A stretch of 64,000 bases of DNA. Origin: Kitagawia praeruptora. Its lineage: Eukaryota > Streptophyta > Magnoliopsida > Apiales > Apiaceae. Every line of letters starts with the position of its first letter. Position 1 is the first letter of the stretch. This document shows positions 42,408 to 53,291 of the stretch, piece after piece. The stretch spans positions 19,986,501 through 20,050,500 of the forward strand of contig CM075344.1 of NCBI GenBank assembly GCA_037693485.1, in the 5' to 3' direction. The notes under the pieces are model-generated. The model made no database searches and was not told where the DNA came from. It worked only from the letters and a program-made list of their open reading frames with translations. Both the position numbers and the translations under genes were made by a program.

Positions 42408-42752
42408 GGTCTTGTTCTAATAGAAACTAAATTAGAATAGAAACTAGAAACTAAACATAAATTAAATATTTCAAGCTAATCTAATGATCAAATTAGGGGT
42501 ACCCCAATACAAAAAGTTCATAATATTCTTGGCTCCATCCAGCAAAAAAAAAAAAAAATTACTGTTCACTGCTGACGTGGCAGTGACGTCAGCGTGAACA
42601 GTAATTTTTTTTTTTGCTGGATGGAGCCAATAATTTTAAACACTTTTTGTGAAGGTGCCCCTGGCGGGGCCATTAGAATGAATGAAATATAATTTATTTA
42701 GTGTTGGTTTCTAGTTTCTATTCTAAGATTGGTTTCTATTTGACCACTAGCC
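42408..42752. mobile_element. Fold-back MITE, copy 1
   Basis: Almost wholly palindromic. Outer arms hold TAGAAACTAAATTAGAATAG and its complement near 42690-42740. Inner arms hold GGCTCCATCCAGCAAAA and TTTTGCTGGATGGAGCC, and the loop holds CTGACGTGGCAGTGACGTCAG. Flanks are TATATA on both sides, so a TA-type target duplication is likely. A 34-bp sequence (ATTGGGCTTCACTAAATAGT...) occurs on both sides, at 42358-42391 and 42762-42795. Confidence 0.8.
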
Positions 42753-42921
42753 TATATATATATTGGGCTTCACTAAATAGTAAGGTGTTTTGTCCGTTTC
42801 TTGGCATGAGTAGGTCTAATGGGCTCAATCCAAAATCCACTTTTATTTTATGGATTTTATATCAAAATGGTCACTCATTGCAACCAGATGTCTACCAACG
42901 ATATCATTTAAACATTTAATT

Positions 42922-42923
<2 letters not shown>

Positions 42924-43001
<78 letters not shown>
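42924..43001. repeat. AT microsatellite
   Basis: About 39 uninterrupted AT units, directly against the left end of MITE copy 2. Confidence 0.95.
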
Positions 43002-43003
<2 letters not shown>

Positions 43004-43359
43004 TAGCGTTCAAATAGAAACCAACATTAGAATAGAAACTAGAAACGTACATTAAATAAATTATATTTCATTTATTTTAAGGGCCCCGCTAGGGGCACCT
43101 TCACAAAAAATGTATAAAATTCTTAGCTCTATTCAACAAAAAAATAAAAAAAAATTATTGTTCAGACGTCACTGCCACGTCATCACTTGAACAGTATTTT
43201 TTTATTTTTATTTTTATTTTTTTGTTGAATAGAGCCAAGCATTTTATACGTTTTTTGTATTTGGGTAACCCTAGTTTGGTCATTAGATTAGCTTAACATA
43301 TTTAATTTAGGTTTAGTTTCTAGTTTCTATTCTAAGTTAGTTTCTATTAGAACAAGACC
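43002..43359. mobile_element. Fold-back MITE, copy 2, inverted relative to copy 1
   Basis: Starts GCTAGCGTTCAAATAGAAAC and ends GTTTCTATTAGAACAAGACC. Its right end is the reverse complement of the left end of copy 1. Inner arms GGCTCTATTCAACAAAA pair with TTTTGTTGAATAGAGCC. AT-rich flanks on both sides. Confidence 0.8.
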
Positions 43360-44256
43360 ATATATATATATAATTTAACCATACAAAACTTTTTACAAAA
43401 CTCATTCGACCAGATGATATATATATATATATATATATTACATGTTTGGTTTCAATCCGGAAATTGGATGAAAAATTATATCAAACTTTTTAAATTTATA
43501 AAAATTAAATTATTAATTATTTTTATTTTTTAAAAGTGATTTGCCTATTAATATATTTTACTATGATTTAATATATAAATTATAATTGAAAATAGAAAAG
43601 AAATGAGGAAAGGTAAAGGAAATACAAAGTGAAAAGTGAAATTGGGGGAATGAATATTGATGAATATTGGAAAAATCTAAAATAGAATGACAATTTTTGT
43701 AAAACAAACACCAACAAAGTAAATGAGCATATTTGTTTATCTTTCACTTTGTTTATTACCCCCAACGAAACATCCCTAAGTATAATCACGCACTTGAGTT
43801 ACATGATTATAAATATTTTATTTTTTATTTGATACTATAAAATTATATGTCAAATATAAAATATGTATTAAAATTTATATAGAAAGTGACATGTATTATT
43901 TTATTGTATTATTTTGAAACTCATTGTATTTAATGTATTATTTAAAATATTCATAAGTAATGGTTTAATTTGATAATAAGATACTACAAAGTACAAAGTA
44001 ATCAATTTAAATTTATTTTTTGTTTTCGAGAACTTTTAACAACTGTATACAAATATTTTCCCAAGTTTATAGATAAAATAACGAAGCCAAACATGCCTTT
44101 AAACTATTCTACTTCCTAGCAGAGCTTGGATACACAAAGAGTACAAATTTTAAACTATTCTACTTCCTAGTCTCATCCTCTAATGTGTTTTTTCTCCGTC
44201 TCATCCTCTGATGAGTTTTCGTTATAATAGTTTCAATCTATCTTATATATTAGTCA
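43360..44256. other. AT-rich spacer before the LINE
   Basis: No gene seen. A short AT run lies at about 43417-43439, and a 19-bp direct repeat AAACTATTCTACTTCCTAG is at 44101 and 44152. The 5' end of the LINE probably falls in the last 100-150 bases, where TCTCATCCTCTAATG and TCTCATCCTCTGATG are repeated. Confidence 0.5.
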
Positions 44257-44286
44257 TTGGCTTTTTTCTTGCTTTCGTGTTCTCAA

Positions 44287-45457
44287 ATGGCGAGTTCTTC
44301 TCAAAATGGATCTTTAGAGGATGTGTATTCAAAGTTATCATTGGAGAATGAAGACGATGATGGTGGGCTTATTCTGGAGAATCTTCCAGACGACAATGTC
44401 TTGGTGGGCTTTGAGAGATGTCTAGTGGGCAGATTTCTCACAAGCAGAAAGGTGAATTTCATGGCTATGCAGGATACGCTTTCTTCGATTTGGAGGCCTG
44501 TGAAAGGGGTGTTTATGGAGGAGACAAATCGCACAAATATCTTCTTGTTTAAGTTCTTTCATGACTTGGATTTGCAGAGAGTTCTCAACGATGGTCCCTG
44601 GACATTCAATCAACAGGTTCTGATTATTAAGAAACTGAATATGGACGAGCAGTTAAAAGATATTAATCTACCGGAGTTATATATCTGGGTCCAGGTGCAT
44701 GATGTGCCGATTGGCTTTAATTCGGAACATGTTATGAAGTCGATTGACAATTACGTGGGGCGTTTTCTGGAGTCTGATTCTAGGAATCATCAAGGAATGT
44801 GTAGAAACTATTTACGTGTTAAAGTTGCTTTGGATATTTATCGCCCCTTAAAGAGTAAAATGCGCATTAAGAGAGCAGGGGGAGAATGGCTATGGCTCCA
44901 GTTTAAATATGAACGTTTGCCTTCGTTTTGTTTTTTTTTGTGGTTTGATAGGTCACACTGAGAAGTTCTGTGAGGCTTTGTTTGATAATCCGCAAGGAAT
45001 GGAGGCCAGGAAGTATGACAGTTCTTTACGTGCAACAATGAGGAATTTAGGGCCAAGCACGGGAAACCAGTGGTTGAGAGGAGCTAACGGCGATTTAGTT
45101 ACGCAGGGGAAGAAGGTCGAAAAGGAAGAAGGGGATGATGGTAATCAGGCTGGGGACAAAGCCACCAATTTTGGTAACGGTCAGCACGTGAATAGAGGAG
45201 TGGTTGATAGATCAGTTGGGTTTCCTCGAAATCAGGAGGGATTTGTAGGAAATTCAAATTTGACTGAAGATTTATCTCTTAATGAAGGGATAAAAATATC
45301 TAAACAGAAAAGGCAGAGGATTACGGATGGTACTGAGAAGGTGGGCCGTTTGACAAGTCCAACAGATGGGCTGGATATTGTAATGAATGTGGATCACCAA
45401 CAGAACCAAAAAAAACTTGGAATTGGCGGGACCTGTAGCCCAGGCCCGCCAGCTACA
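44287..45457 (+). pseudogene. LINE ORF1 (DUF4283 / zinc-knuckle RNA-binding protein), frameshifted
   Basis: ATG 44287 opens an acidic leader, then the DUF4283 domain (ERCLVGRFLTSRKVNF, GPWTFNQQVLIIKKL, LPELYIWVQVHDVP). The CCHC knuckle is split by a length change in the T-run at about 44928-44940: the first Cys (PSFCF) is in one frame and the remainder (FFCGLIGHTEKFC) in the next. The second frame runs without a stop into the endonuclease start at 45458, so ORF1 and ORF2 are now joined in frame. Confidence 0.8.
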
Positions 45458-47034
45458 ATGAATTCTTTATTTTGGAACTGTCGAGGTCTGGGTAATCCTC
45501 GTACAGTTCAAGTCTTATTGGACCTAGTCCAAATGAAAAGGCCCATGTTCATTTTTCTTATGGAAACTATGGTGGATCATGATAGAATTGAGTGTATTCG
45601 TGCAAAAATGAGGTATGAAGGTCTTTTTACGGTTGCTGGTACAGGGAAATGGTGGGGGTTTAGCTTTGATGTGGAAACAATCACAGTCTATTAAAATATT
45701 ATCTTCTTCTCAGAACTTTACTGATGCAGAGGTGAGTTTAGAGAGTTTATCTCCTTGGCGTCTTACTTGTTTTTATGGCTTCCCGGAGAGGGCAAGACGG
45801 CGTGATTCTTGGGAGCTGTTAAAATCGTTGGCTGCTATGTCTTCTCTTCCATGGGTTATACTTGGGGATTTTAATGATTTGCTTCGATCGGAGGAAAAGA
45901 AGGGGATGCATAAACATCCTACTTGGCTTCTTAACGGTTTTAGAGATGCTATTGTGGATAGTGGAGTTTTTGATTTGCCTATGGTGGGATATCCGTATAC
46001 TTGGGAAAGAAGCAGGGGTACTAGGAGATGGGTGCAAGAAAGGTTGGATAGGGTTTTTGTCAATGAAGGGTGGAGATCGATGTTTCCTATGAATAAGGTA
46101 CATAACCTTATTGCTTCTACATCTGATCATTCTGCCATTTTTCTTGAGGTTAGTGTGTGGAGACCAGTTCCGAAGAACTATAGATTTCGTTTTGAAAATT
46201 GTTGGCTTAGAGAGGAGCGGTGTAGTGAAATTGTTGGGGAGAGTTGGAGAAAATCGGAGAACTTAGATTTCTGTCACAAAATTGAAAGATGTGCTATGGA
46301 TTTAAAAGCTTGGGGGGAGAGATTAACTCGTGATTTCAAGAATAGGTTGAAGGAATGTCGAGATCGTATGGATTGCTTTAGAGGTTTTAGCGATGCTTTT
46401 TCGTTGCAGTGCTTGAAAGAAGCGGAGGTTGAGTATTCAAGGATCTTAAGCCAACAGGAAGACTTTTGGAAGCAGCGTGCAAAGCAGCATTGGTTGGCGG
46501 GAGGGGATATCAATACAAGGTATTTTCACTCCTATGCTTCAGCTAGGAAAAAGAAAAATCAGTTGAATAGGTTAAAAAATAGTGAGGGTATTTGGGTGGA
46601 CTGGTCTTCAGGTTTGGGAGGGCTCATTGAAAGTCATTACACGGACTTATTTGCAACTAAAGGTATTGATGCATATAGTGTTCTGGACTGTATTGGGGTT
46701 CGAGTTACGGATGCTTAGAATGAAGTGTTGTCTCAAGAATTCACTGATGTCGATGTGAAGGATGCCCTTTTTGCTATGCATCCTGATAAGAGTCTGGGAC
46801 TGGATGGGAAGAACCCTGGTTTCTACCAGATATTTTGGGATATTGTTGGCAGAGATGTGTCGAAAGAGTGTATTTCCATTCTTAATGAAACTACTGTTCC
46901 GGCGAAGCTGAATGATGCGTTAGTAGTTCTTATTCCAAAAGAAGAAAGCCCAGAAATGATAGCCGATCTAAGACCTATCTCTTTGTGTAATGTGATGATG
47001 AAAATAGTCTCCAAGATGCTTGAAAGGCATATGA
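45458..47034 (+). pseudogene. LINE ORF2: endonuclease and start of reverse transcriptase, broken
   Basis: Begins MNSLFWNCRGLGN. Endonuclease motifs seen in order: the catalytic Glu in FLMETM, LGDFNDLL, ERLDRVF and SDHSAIFL. A frameshift lies in the G-run near 45650-45660. A TAG at 46716-46718 replaces a codon in the linker. The reverse transcriptase begins with KSLGLDGKNPGFYQIFWD and LIPKEESPEMIADLRPISLCN and ends at the copia D junction, so the YADD centre and all later domains are missing. Confidence 0.82.
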
Positions 47035-48269
47035 TGTAGCCTATTTATATTTCGAGGATACAACTCAACTTAAACAAGATTGTAATAGTGAATAGTATAT
47101 AGACTGTCACAAGGAATCTCAGATTGTATTATCTATCAGAAGAAAAAGATCAAGGTTAATCTACAGACTTGAGATATTACTACATTGAAAGAAGCTCAGT
47201 CATCTGATCAATCCTCAGTGGAGTATTTATTAAGAAGTGGATTCATTTAAAGTGACAGAGATTTCAACAGTGACAGAGACAGTACAGAAGAATTGAAGAG
47301 AGATGAGAAAAGAAAAGGAACCAGATTTTAAAGTCAATATATGAAGAACAGTCATTGCGGTTAATCACTCATGAACCAGACAGTACATCGAGTGTCAACA
47401 TTCAACAGTGGTTGTTCATCATTAACTTCAGTGGTTCAAGCTATCAAGACTGGTATGAGAGAAAATCATTGTTTAATCACAATGATTTTATTATCAAGTG
47501 AACTGGCTACGAGGAAAAAGAATTATCATAAAGAAATTCTAAGTGATATATTCTTAATGCTGAAACCCCGGTTAGAATTGTTGTATTTTTTGCTAAGCAA
47601 AAGGAGTCCGGTTTCACATCCTCAAGAGACCGTAGCTTACACCTGGACGGGTTATGAGAAAATAGAATTATCACAACAGAATGGAAAGTGATATATTGTT
47701 AAAGCTGGAATCCCGGTTGGAATTGATATATTTTTTGTTAAGCAAAAGGATTCCGGTTCCAGACGCTAAGGTAACCGTAGTTTAGAGTTTAATTATAATT
47801 TTATATTAATAAATATTTTATTTGTTTAGAAAATTATATTTATAAATATCTAATAATATTAGATATTTATTTTTATAATTTCTGGATTAAAATAATTATT
47901 TATTAATTAAAGATTATAAGTTTTGCGGGTTAAAAAACATTTCTACGGAGCCCGTTCCATATAAGACGAAATAGGCTCTGGGTGAAAATGAATTGCACAG
48001 CAGGTCACTTGATTTGTTTATTTAACAAATGAATTACGTTGAATTGAAAGAAAAGTGTTGTCACCGCACATGGTTTTGTCGGTAGCATCTACACCCTCCT
48101 GCAGAGCGCGTGGATGACACGCGCCATGGGCAAACCGCAAAACAGCCCGCGCGTGTCCAGCAGTTCTTCTCCCGCGACTGGCTTTCGTCTGTCAGCTGTA
48201 TTCATTTGATTACAAAAAGAATTAATCCGGAAGAGTCACTGGTTATTTAATTCATGTACAGACTATGTT

Positions 48270-48456
48270 GATAGTCACACCGGTAGTCTGGATTTTAAGT
48301 TGATAGTCATACCGACAGTCTGCAAGAGTAATTGATAGTCTGTATTATTAAATGGATAGTCTACAAGCCATTTAATAGTCTATCAATGATAGTCACACCG
48401 GTAGTCTGCAGCTCAACTGGATAGTCTGCAGTGCATTTGATAGTCTCTGGATAGTC
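48270..48456 (+). promoter_or_regulatory. Array of eight GATAGTC motifs in the LTR of D
   Basis: Exact GATAGTC at 48270, 48302, 48334, 48355, 48388, 48420, 48439 and 48450, plus near copies (GGTAGTCTG, GACAGTCTG, AATAGTCTA). They lie 40-225 bp upstream of TATAAA, where an enhancer would be expected. No known binding factor is assigned; GATA factors or MYB-related proteins are possible readers. Confidence 0.6.
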
Positions 48457-48494
48457 TAAACAAGTGCAAAAACAAAACAGAATAGGCAGAAGAA

Positions 48495-48500
48495 TATAAA
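48495..48500 (+). promoter_or_regulatory. TATA box of copia D
   Basis: TATAAA within AGAATATAAAGACAGG, about 465 bp before the LTR end and just after the GATAGTC array. Confidence 0.6.
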
Positions 48501-48965
48501 GACAGGCGGCTCAACATATCAAACATACAGAACATAATATCCTTCAACAAACAAAAAGCTGCTCCATTTCTCTCTCACCGTACCAAGAACGCCAAGAACA
48601 AATAAATTCCTAGAAAATCAAGTTCAACACCTTAGTAATATTTTATCAGGTGGAACTTGATTATTTGTGATTCTTGTACTACTAGCGAATTAAGTTTCCT
48701 AGTTCTTATCTTGATTTTTATTAACTAAATTAGAAAAGTTCATGTCGAATTTTCTAATTAGTTTTTATCAACTTGATAATTAATCTGTACTGAAATTGTA
48801 ACACCCATCAAGTTAATATATTGTTATATTCAACTTGAAAATTGTTTCAATTTATTCCGCTCAAATTTGTCTAAACTAAATTTTATTTAAAGGACAAATT
48901 TCGATAAATTGGTATAGATTGTATTTAACCCCCCCCCCTTCTACAATCTTATCGGACCTAACAAT

Positions 48966-48977
48966 TGGCATCAGAGC
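48966..48977 (+). other. Primer-binding site of copia D
   Basis: TGGCATCAGAGC, two bases after the LTR, one mismatch from the initiator tRNA-Met site used by A and B. Confidence 0.85.
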
Positions 48978-49061
48978 CTATTGATTGATACACAAATCAA
49001 GATCCTATTTTTATTCAATCAAAAATTTATCTTGAATTTTTAACTCACTTAAAAATTCATC

Positions 49062-49446
49062 ATGTCATCAAAAGTTGATTCTGTTAAGATACCCATATTT
49101 GACAAGGAAAATTATGAATTGTGGAAAAAGAAAATGACCCTTTTTCTACAAGTGGCCAATCCTAAATATTTAGGAATATTGAAAACCGGACCAATAATTC
49201 ATATGGTTACAGAAGAGGAAGTAATTGTGGATGGAGTTGTTGAATTTGCTGAAAGGACGTATCCAAAGGATCCTAATAATTATACCCCTGCTGAAAAGGA
49301 GGAAGCTGCCCTGGATATGAACCTACAGCTGATTTTAATGGAATCCCTAGATTTAATCATGCAAAATCATGTTGTTAATTGTAAAGATGCAAAGCATATC
49401 CGGGATACCATTTTTACAATAAATGAGGAAAGGGTAGATGACACTT
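49062..49446 (+). pseudogene. gag: Gag of copia D, N-terminal part
   Basis: ATG 49062 opens a gag core (PIFDKENYELWKKKMTLFLQ ... EKEEAALDMNLQLILMESL) that parallels residues 10-130 of the A/B gag. It is cut after about 128 codons by the LTR of copia B at 49447; the short tail read beyond that is LTR sequence. Confidence 0.85.
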
Positions 49447-50738
49447 TGTTAGTTACAGAGGCATGCCTGTACACATCTAATAACAAGCCAAATTGTTTGT
49501 AATGCTTTGCATTACTTACATGACCTCTTAACTGAGGGAACCTCTAGTTGTAGAGTTTCTGTTTGTATTGTACTTGTAGTAGGCATCAAATCCTAGTTGT
49601 GTAATTGTACATATAGAGTCTAGAATAATGCTTGAAAGAAGTTCCAAGGTTCATGCCTCAAGCAAGGAGTTAAAGACTGTCAAATAATCACAGTTGGGAT
49701 TTGAAGAAATGAAGAATTTGCCTAAGTACCAATTCGAGAAGTATATTTGTCTATTCGAGAAGTCCAGCATTCGAGAAGTCAGAGATTCGATATCTCAAGA
49801 CACTATTCGATATCTCTGAATACACTGTTCGATATCTCATTCAATATCTCAGGGATTCGATATGTCTACTACTCTATTCGAGAACTCAAGAAGTCAACAA
49901 GTCAAGATGGTATTCGAGTTCTCAAAGAGTCAACAAGTCAAAGCTCCATTCGATATCTCAAGGACTCAGAAAGCTATTCGATATCTCGAGGATTCGATAA
50001 GTCAAATGCTCTATTCGACAACTCAAGGAATCCTGATGGAAAAGAGCTATTCGAGAAGTGGTTCGATATGTCAATATAACAGTATTCGAGAACTCAGAGT
50101 TATTGATCAAGTCAATTCTAGTTCTCGAATCACTTACTTAGTCACTTCTCGAATACATTCTTGGAGGCAAAATACTGAAGAAATTGTACAAGTCAGAAAC
50201 CTGCAACAAGCCAATGCACTTTATGGACCACAATCTGTAACGTGCTCTGGAAAGCCTACAAGGAAGCTTGGAGAGATATAGAAGAGACAAGGAGCTAAAG
50301 AAGTGGATCTAAACAGGCTTTGCAAAGTCAAATCTGTAACCGTTTGGACACTTACTCAAAAAGGATAGACAGACTAGAAAGTAATTTGTTTAGCTACCTT
50401 ATTTGTAGTAAGTAGGCTGTATCCATGTTCTATAAGGACACAGCCTCACTTCATAACTTAAAAACTTTTTGTGAGTCAAGTTTTTCATACACTGTAAGCT
50501 ATATCTCTCTGAGAAAAATGAAGCTGAGAATACAACCATTTGTATTCACAGATTGTAGCAACCTTTATCTAATAATACATTAGATTAAAGTGATATTGTG
50601 TCTTGTGTTGTTTCTTTATCCACACCTTCACTTCTACCCACACAGGCACTTATCTGCTACATAGACTCAATCCAAGAAAAGTTCAAGAATCCATTCACCC
50701 CCCCCTCTGTATTCTTTTACCGTATTCAACACTCAACA
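49447..50738 (+). repeat. 5' LTR of copia B
   Basis: 1,292 bp. It carries eight TTCnnGAA dyads in the same layout as A (about 49733-50153) and the TATAAG word near 50431. Confidence 0.95.
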
Positions 50739-50740
50739 AG

Positions 50741-50752
50741 TGGTATCAGAGC
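50741..50752 (+). other. Primer-binding site of copia B
   Basis: TGGTATCAGAGC two bases after the LTR, identical to A. Confidence 0.92.
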
Positions 50753-50783
50753 GGGCTGTTTATTCAAAAACAGAGAAACGATC

Positions 50784-53291
50784 ATGAGTTCGAATACACC
50801 AAAGACTACAGGAACGGTGAAGGTCCCTAAGTTTGACAAAGAAAACTTCAACCTCTGGAAGATAAAGATGATGTTGTTCATTAAAGCCTCTCATCCCTTG
50901 TATCCTGAGATTCTCAAGAATGGTCCTTTTGTTCCACAACAAGAGATACCAGAGAAGACTATTGGAACCATAACTATCCCAAGAACTTATGAGGCCAAGG
51001 ATCCATCAAAGTGGACAGAGTCAGAAAGGGAGAAGGTTGCTCTTGACAGCCACCTCATGTTGCTTATCATTGATTCCATGGACATGTCAATATTTGCAAA
51101 CATTGCATCATGCACGTCTACTAAAGAGATGTGGGATCACATTGAGGTGTTGTGTGAAGGGACTGATGAGGTTAAGGAAAACAGGAAACAGATACTGGTC
51201 ACACAGTATGAAGCTTTCATGGCACAGCCCAAGGAAAGCATCACTGAAATGTTTGAAAGGTTTCACAAGCTAGTTACTGAGTTGCAGATGAATGGAAAGG
51301 TTTACAGCACCAAGGAGTTAAATATGAAATTTCTGTTGTCTTCACCAAATCATCTGGAGCAAAGAGTCATTTCTCTAAGAGAGAGAGATTTGAACAAAGT
51401 CACCTATGATGTGCTCTATGGAGTCCTAAAGACTCATGAACTCGAGTTGCTTCAGAAAAGGGCTATCCAAGCCAACCAAGGTAGGATGATAAACACATCA
51501 TGTGCCTTGATTGTCAACAAATCTATTCTGGACCTAGAAGCATCTACAAGTCAGCTAAGAATAGAGGAGGTAGCAGATGATGAAGAAACTGAAGTTGGGG
51601 TGAGTGAACCTGTTGAGGAAAAGGAGGAAGAAGAAGAAGAGTTTTACACTCTGGAAGAACTTGATGGGATGGAAAATACTTCATATGCTTTCATGGCCAG
51701 AAAATTTCCAAACATCAGATTTAAAAGAAATCAACCCTTCAAACCAAAAACTCAAAACCATTCAGCCAACAAGAACAAGGCACCTGTGAAACCAAACAGA
51801 AATAAGTTCAAAACCAGTTATGTGGATAGGTCATCTGTAAGGTGCTATAGATGCAATGACCTAGGGCATTTTGCCAGTGAATGCAAGAAGCCTAAAAAGA
51901 AGGATAGAGATTATCTTGAGCTCGAAGCTAAGTATGAGGCCCTTCTGAAAAAGCAGACACATGGTAAGGCCTACATAGCTGAAGGGAAGTGTTGGGATGA
52001 TTCTGAGAGTGATGAAGAGGAACAAGAATTCTGCAACTATGCCTTGATGGCCAACTCCAAGGATGACTCATCTTCATCTGATTCTCAGGTACCATCTCTC
52101 ACTACTATGGACATGTCTGTTTCTGAATACAAATGCATGATTGAACAATTATCTGTTGAAATGTTTAATATTCATACTAGTATGACTGCTGCTAATGAGG
52201 AGATTGCTAAACTGTCTACTAGAAATGAAATACTAACCAAAAAGAATGAGGAATTTGAGCTAACTACTATGCAAGTAGAAAACCTTAAGAAAGAAGTTGA
52301 ATATTTGAAGAACAAGGTTTTATGTGCTAGTCAAGTAGAGAAGGCTCTTAGAGATGAATTAGCTGAGAATGAATTCAAACTAAAAACTTTCAAGAAATCA
52401 TCTGGTTTAGTGCAATCCTACTGTGAGAAAATTGAAGCTAAACCCAAAGCAGCTATTGGACTTGACTATGACTCTCTCAAACAAAGGAAAGGCTATGCTG
52501 TCATTGAAGAGGACACAACTGTTCATGAGAAAGTGCCTCACATTTTGAGAAAAACTGAAAATCCAATTTTTAAGGAATCAACATTTGAAATTGATGAGGA
52601 TGCCTTACTCATCAAGCAGATGTTGAATGATGAGGATGAAGCACAATCTAGTGAACAGCAAGCATCCTCTAAGAGTGAGAGTGTCAAGTCAAAGACCAAG
52701 AAACCAGTAGTTGATAGGCCAAGACCTAAGAAGTTTGTTAAGTTTGTCTCAGCTGGGATGAGTGAATCAGAAAAGAAAGTGACTAAGAAGAAACAGAACA
52801 GAAATGGCAAGTTAGGGATTAACAAGGATAACAACTATGCTTATATGCCTAATGCCCCTAGGAAAACTTGTCAGAACTGTTTCAGTACCAATCATTTAAC
52901 TCATGCATGCAAGAAACCTGTTGGTAGTGTGTCTAAACCTTTCTATGATTGTTCTGTGCCTCTAAGTCATAGAGATAAACCTTTCTGTGATAAATTTGAC
53001 TGTATGCCATGCAATATGAATGTTATGACTAGTTGTTTTAATTTAAGAAGGCAATTCATTGATGGTTGTATCAGTCACAATTCTCACACACACTACACAA
53101 GGTCAAAGTCTTCAAGTCCTCCTAAAGCTAGGAAGGTACCTCTGTCACCTAAGTCTGAAACTTCAGGTTCTAAGACTTCCAACAGTGACAAGAAGACTAG
53201 CACTAAGAAAGTTGACAAGCATGTTGTTTATGATAAAACTGTCTCTAAGTCACATGGACCCAAACTGGTTTGGGTACCAAAGGAAAAGTAA
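50784..53291 (+). CDS. gag: Gag of copia B, intact, 835 residues
   Basis: ATG 50784 is chosen as the first ATG after the primer-binding site and is shared with A; the frame is open further upstream into the LTR but that part is non-coding. Layout: gag core at about 10-230, acidic stretch at about 265-290 (EEKEEEEEEFYTLEEL), CCHC knuckle at 354-367, a second acidic stretch, a coiled-coil-like segment at about 450-540, a long basic linker, a second knuckle CQNCFSTNHLTHAC from 696, a Cys-rich stretch (CDKFDCMPC) and a Ser/Lys-rich tail. It is longer than typical copia gag. The end overlaps pol in the -1 frame. It could in principle supply particles to pol-competent relatives such as A. Confidence 0.9.
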   Translation: MSSNTPKTTGTVKVPKFDKENFNLWKIKMMLFIKASHPLYPEILKNGPFVPQQEIPEKTIGTITIPRTYEAKDPSKWTESEREKVALDSHLMLLIIDSMDMSIFANIASCTSTKEMWDHIEVLCEGTDEVKENRKQILVTQYEAFMAQPKESITEMFERFHKLVTELQMNGKVYSTKELNMKFLLSSPNHLEQRVISLRERDLNKVTYDVLYGVLKTHELELLQKRAIQANQGRMINTSCALIVNKSILDLEASTSQLRIEEVADDEETEVGVSEPVEEKEEEEEEFYTLEELDGMENTSYAFMARKFPNIRFKRNQPFKPKTQNHSANKNKAPVKPNRNKFKTSYVDRSSVRCYRCNDLGHFASECKKPKKKDRDYLELEAKYEALLKKQTHGKAYIAEGKCWDDSESDEEEQEFCNYALMANSKDDSSSSDSQVPSLTTMDMSVSEYKCMIEQLSVEMFNIHTSMTAANEEIAKLSTRNEILTKKNEEFELTTMQVENLKKEVEYLKNKVLCASQVEKALRDELAENEFKLKTFKKSSGLVQSYCEKIEAKPKAAIGLDYDSLKQRKGYAVIEEDTTVHEKVPHILRKTENPIFKESTFEIDEDALLIKQMLNDEDEAQSSEQQASSKSESVKSKTKKPVVDRPRPKKFVKFVSAGMSESEKKVTKKKQNRNGKLGINKDNNYAYMPNAPRKTCQNCFSTNHLTHACKKPVGSVSKPFYDCSVPLSHRDKPFCDKFDCMPCNMNVMTSCFNLRRQFIDGCISHNSHTHYTRSKSSSPPKARKVPLSPKSETSGSKTSNSDKKTSTKKVDKHVVYDKTVSKSHGPKLVWVPKEK

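Larger units (their letters stand above)
44200..47034 (+). mobile_element. L1-type LINE, 5' part, truncated by copia D
   Basis: ORF1-like protein (DUF4283 plus zinc knuckle), endonuclease and the beginning of reverse transcriptase, in normal order on the plus strand. It stops inside the reverse transcriptase at ...KMLERHMM, where the LTR of copia D begins. At least two frameshifts and one stop show it was old before that insertion. The 5' limit is approximate. Confidence 0.85.
47035..48963 (+). repeat. 5' LTR of copia D
   Basis: About 1.93 kb, ending ...GGACCTAACA after a poly-C run (48930-48938) and CTTCTACAATC. It contains an internal direct duplication of about 130 bp (about 47515-47645 and 47656-47785, sharing AAAATAGAATTATCA-like, GTGATATATT and AAGCAAAAGGA.TCCGGTT words), the GATAGTC array and a TATA box. 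Confidence 0.75.

Noticed and set aside
42843..43052. ORF made of Tyr-Ile repeats
   Set aside because: Translation of the AT microsatellite.
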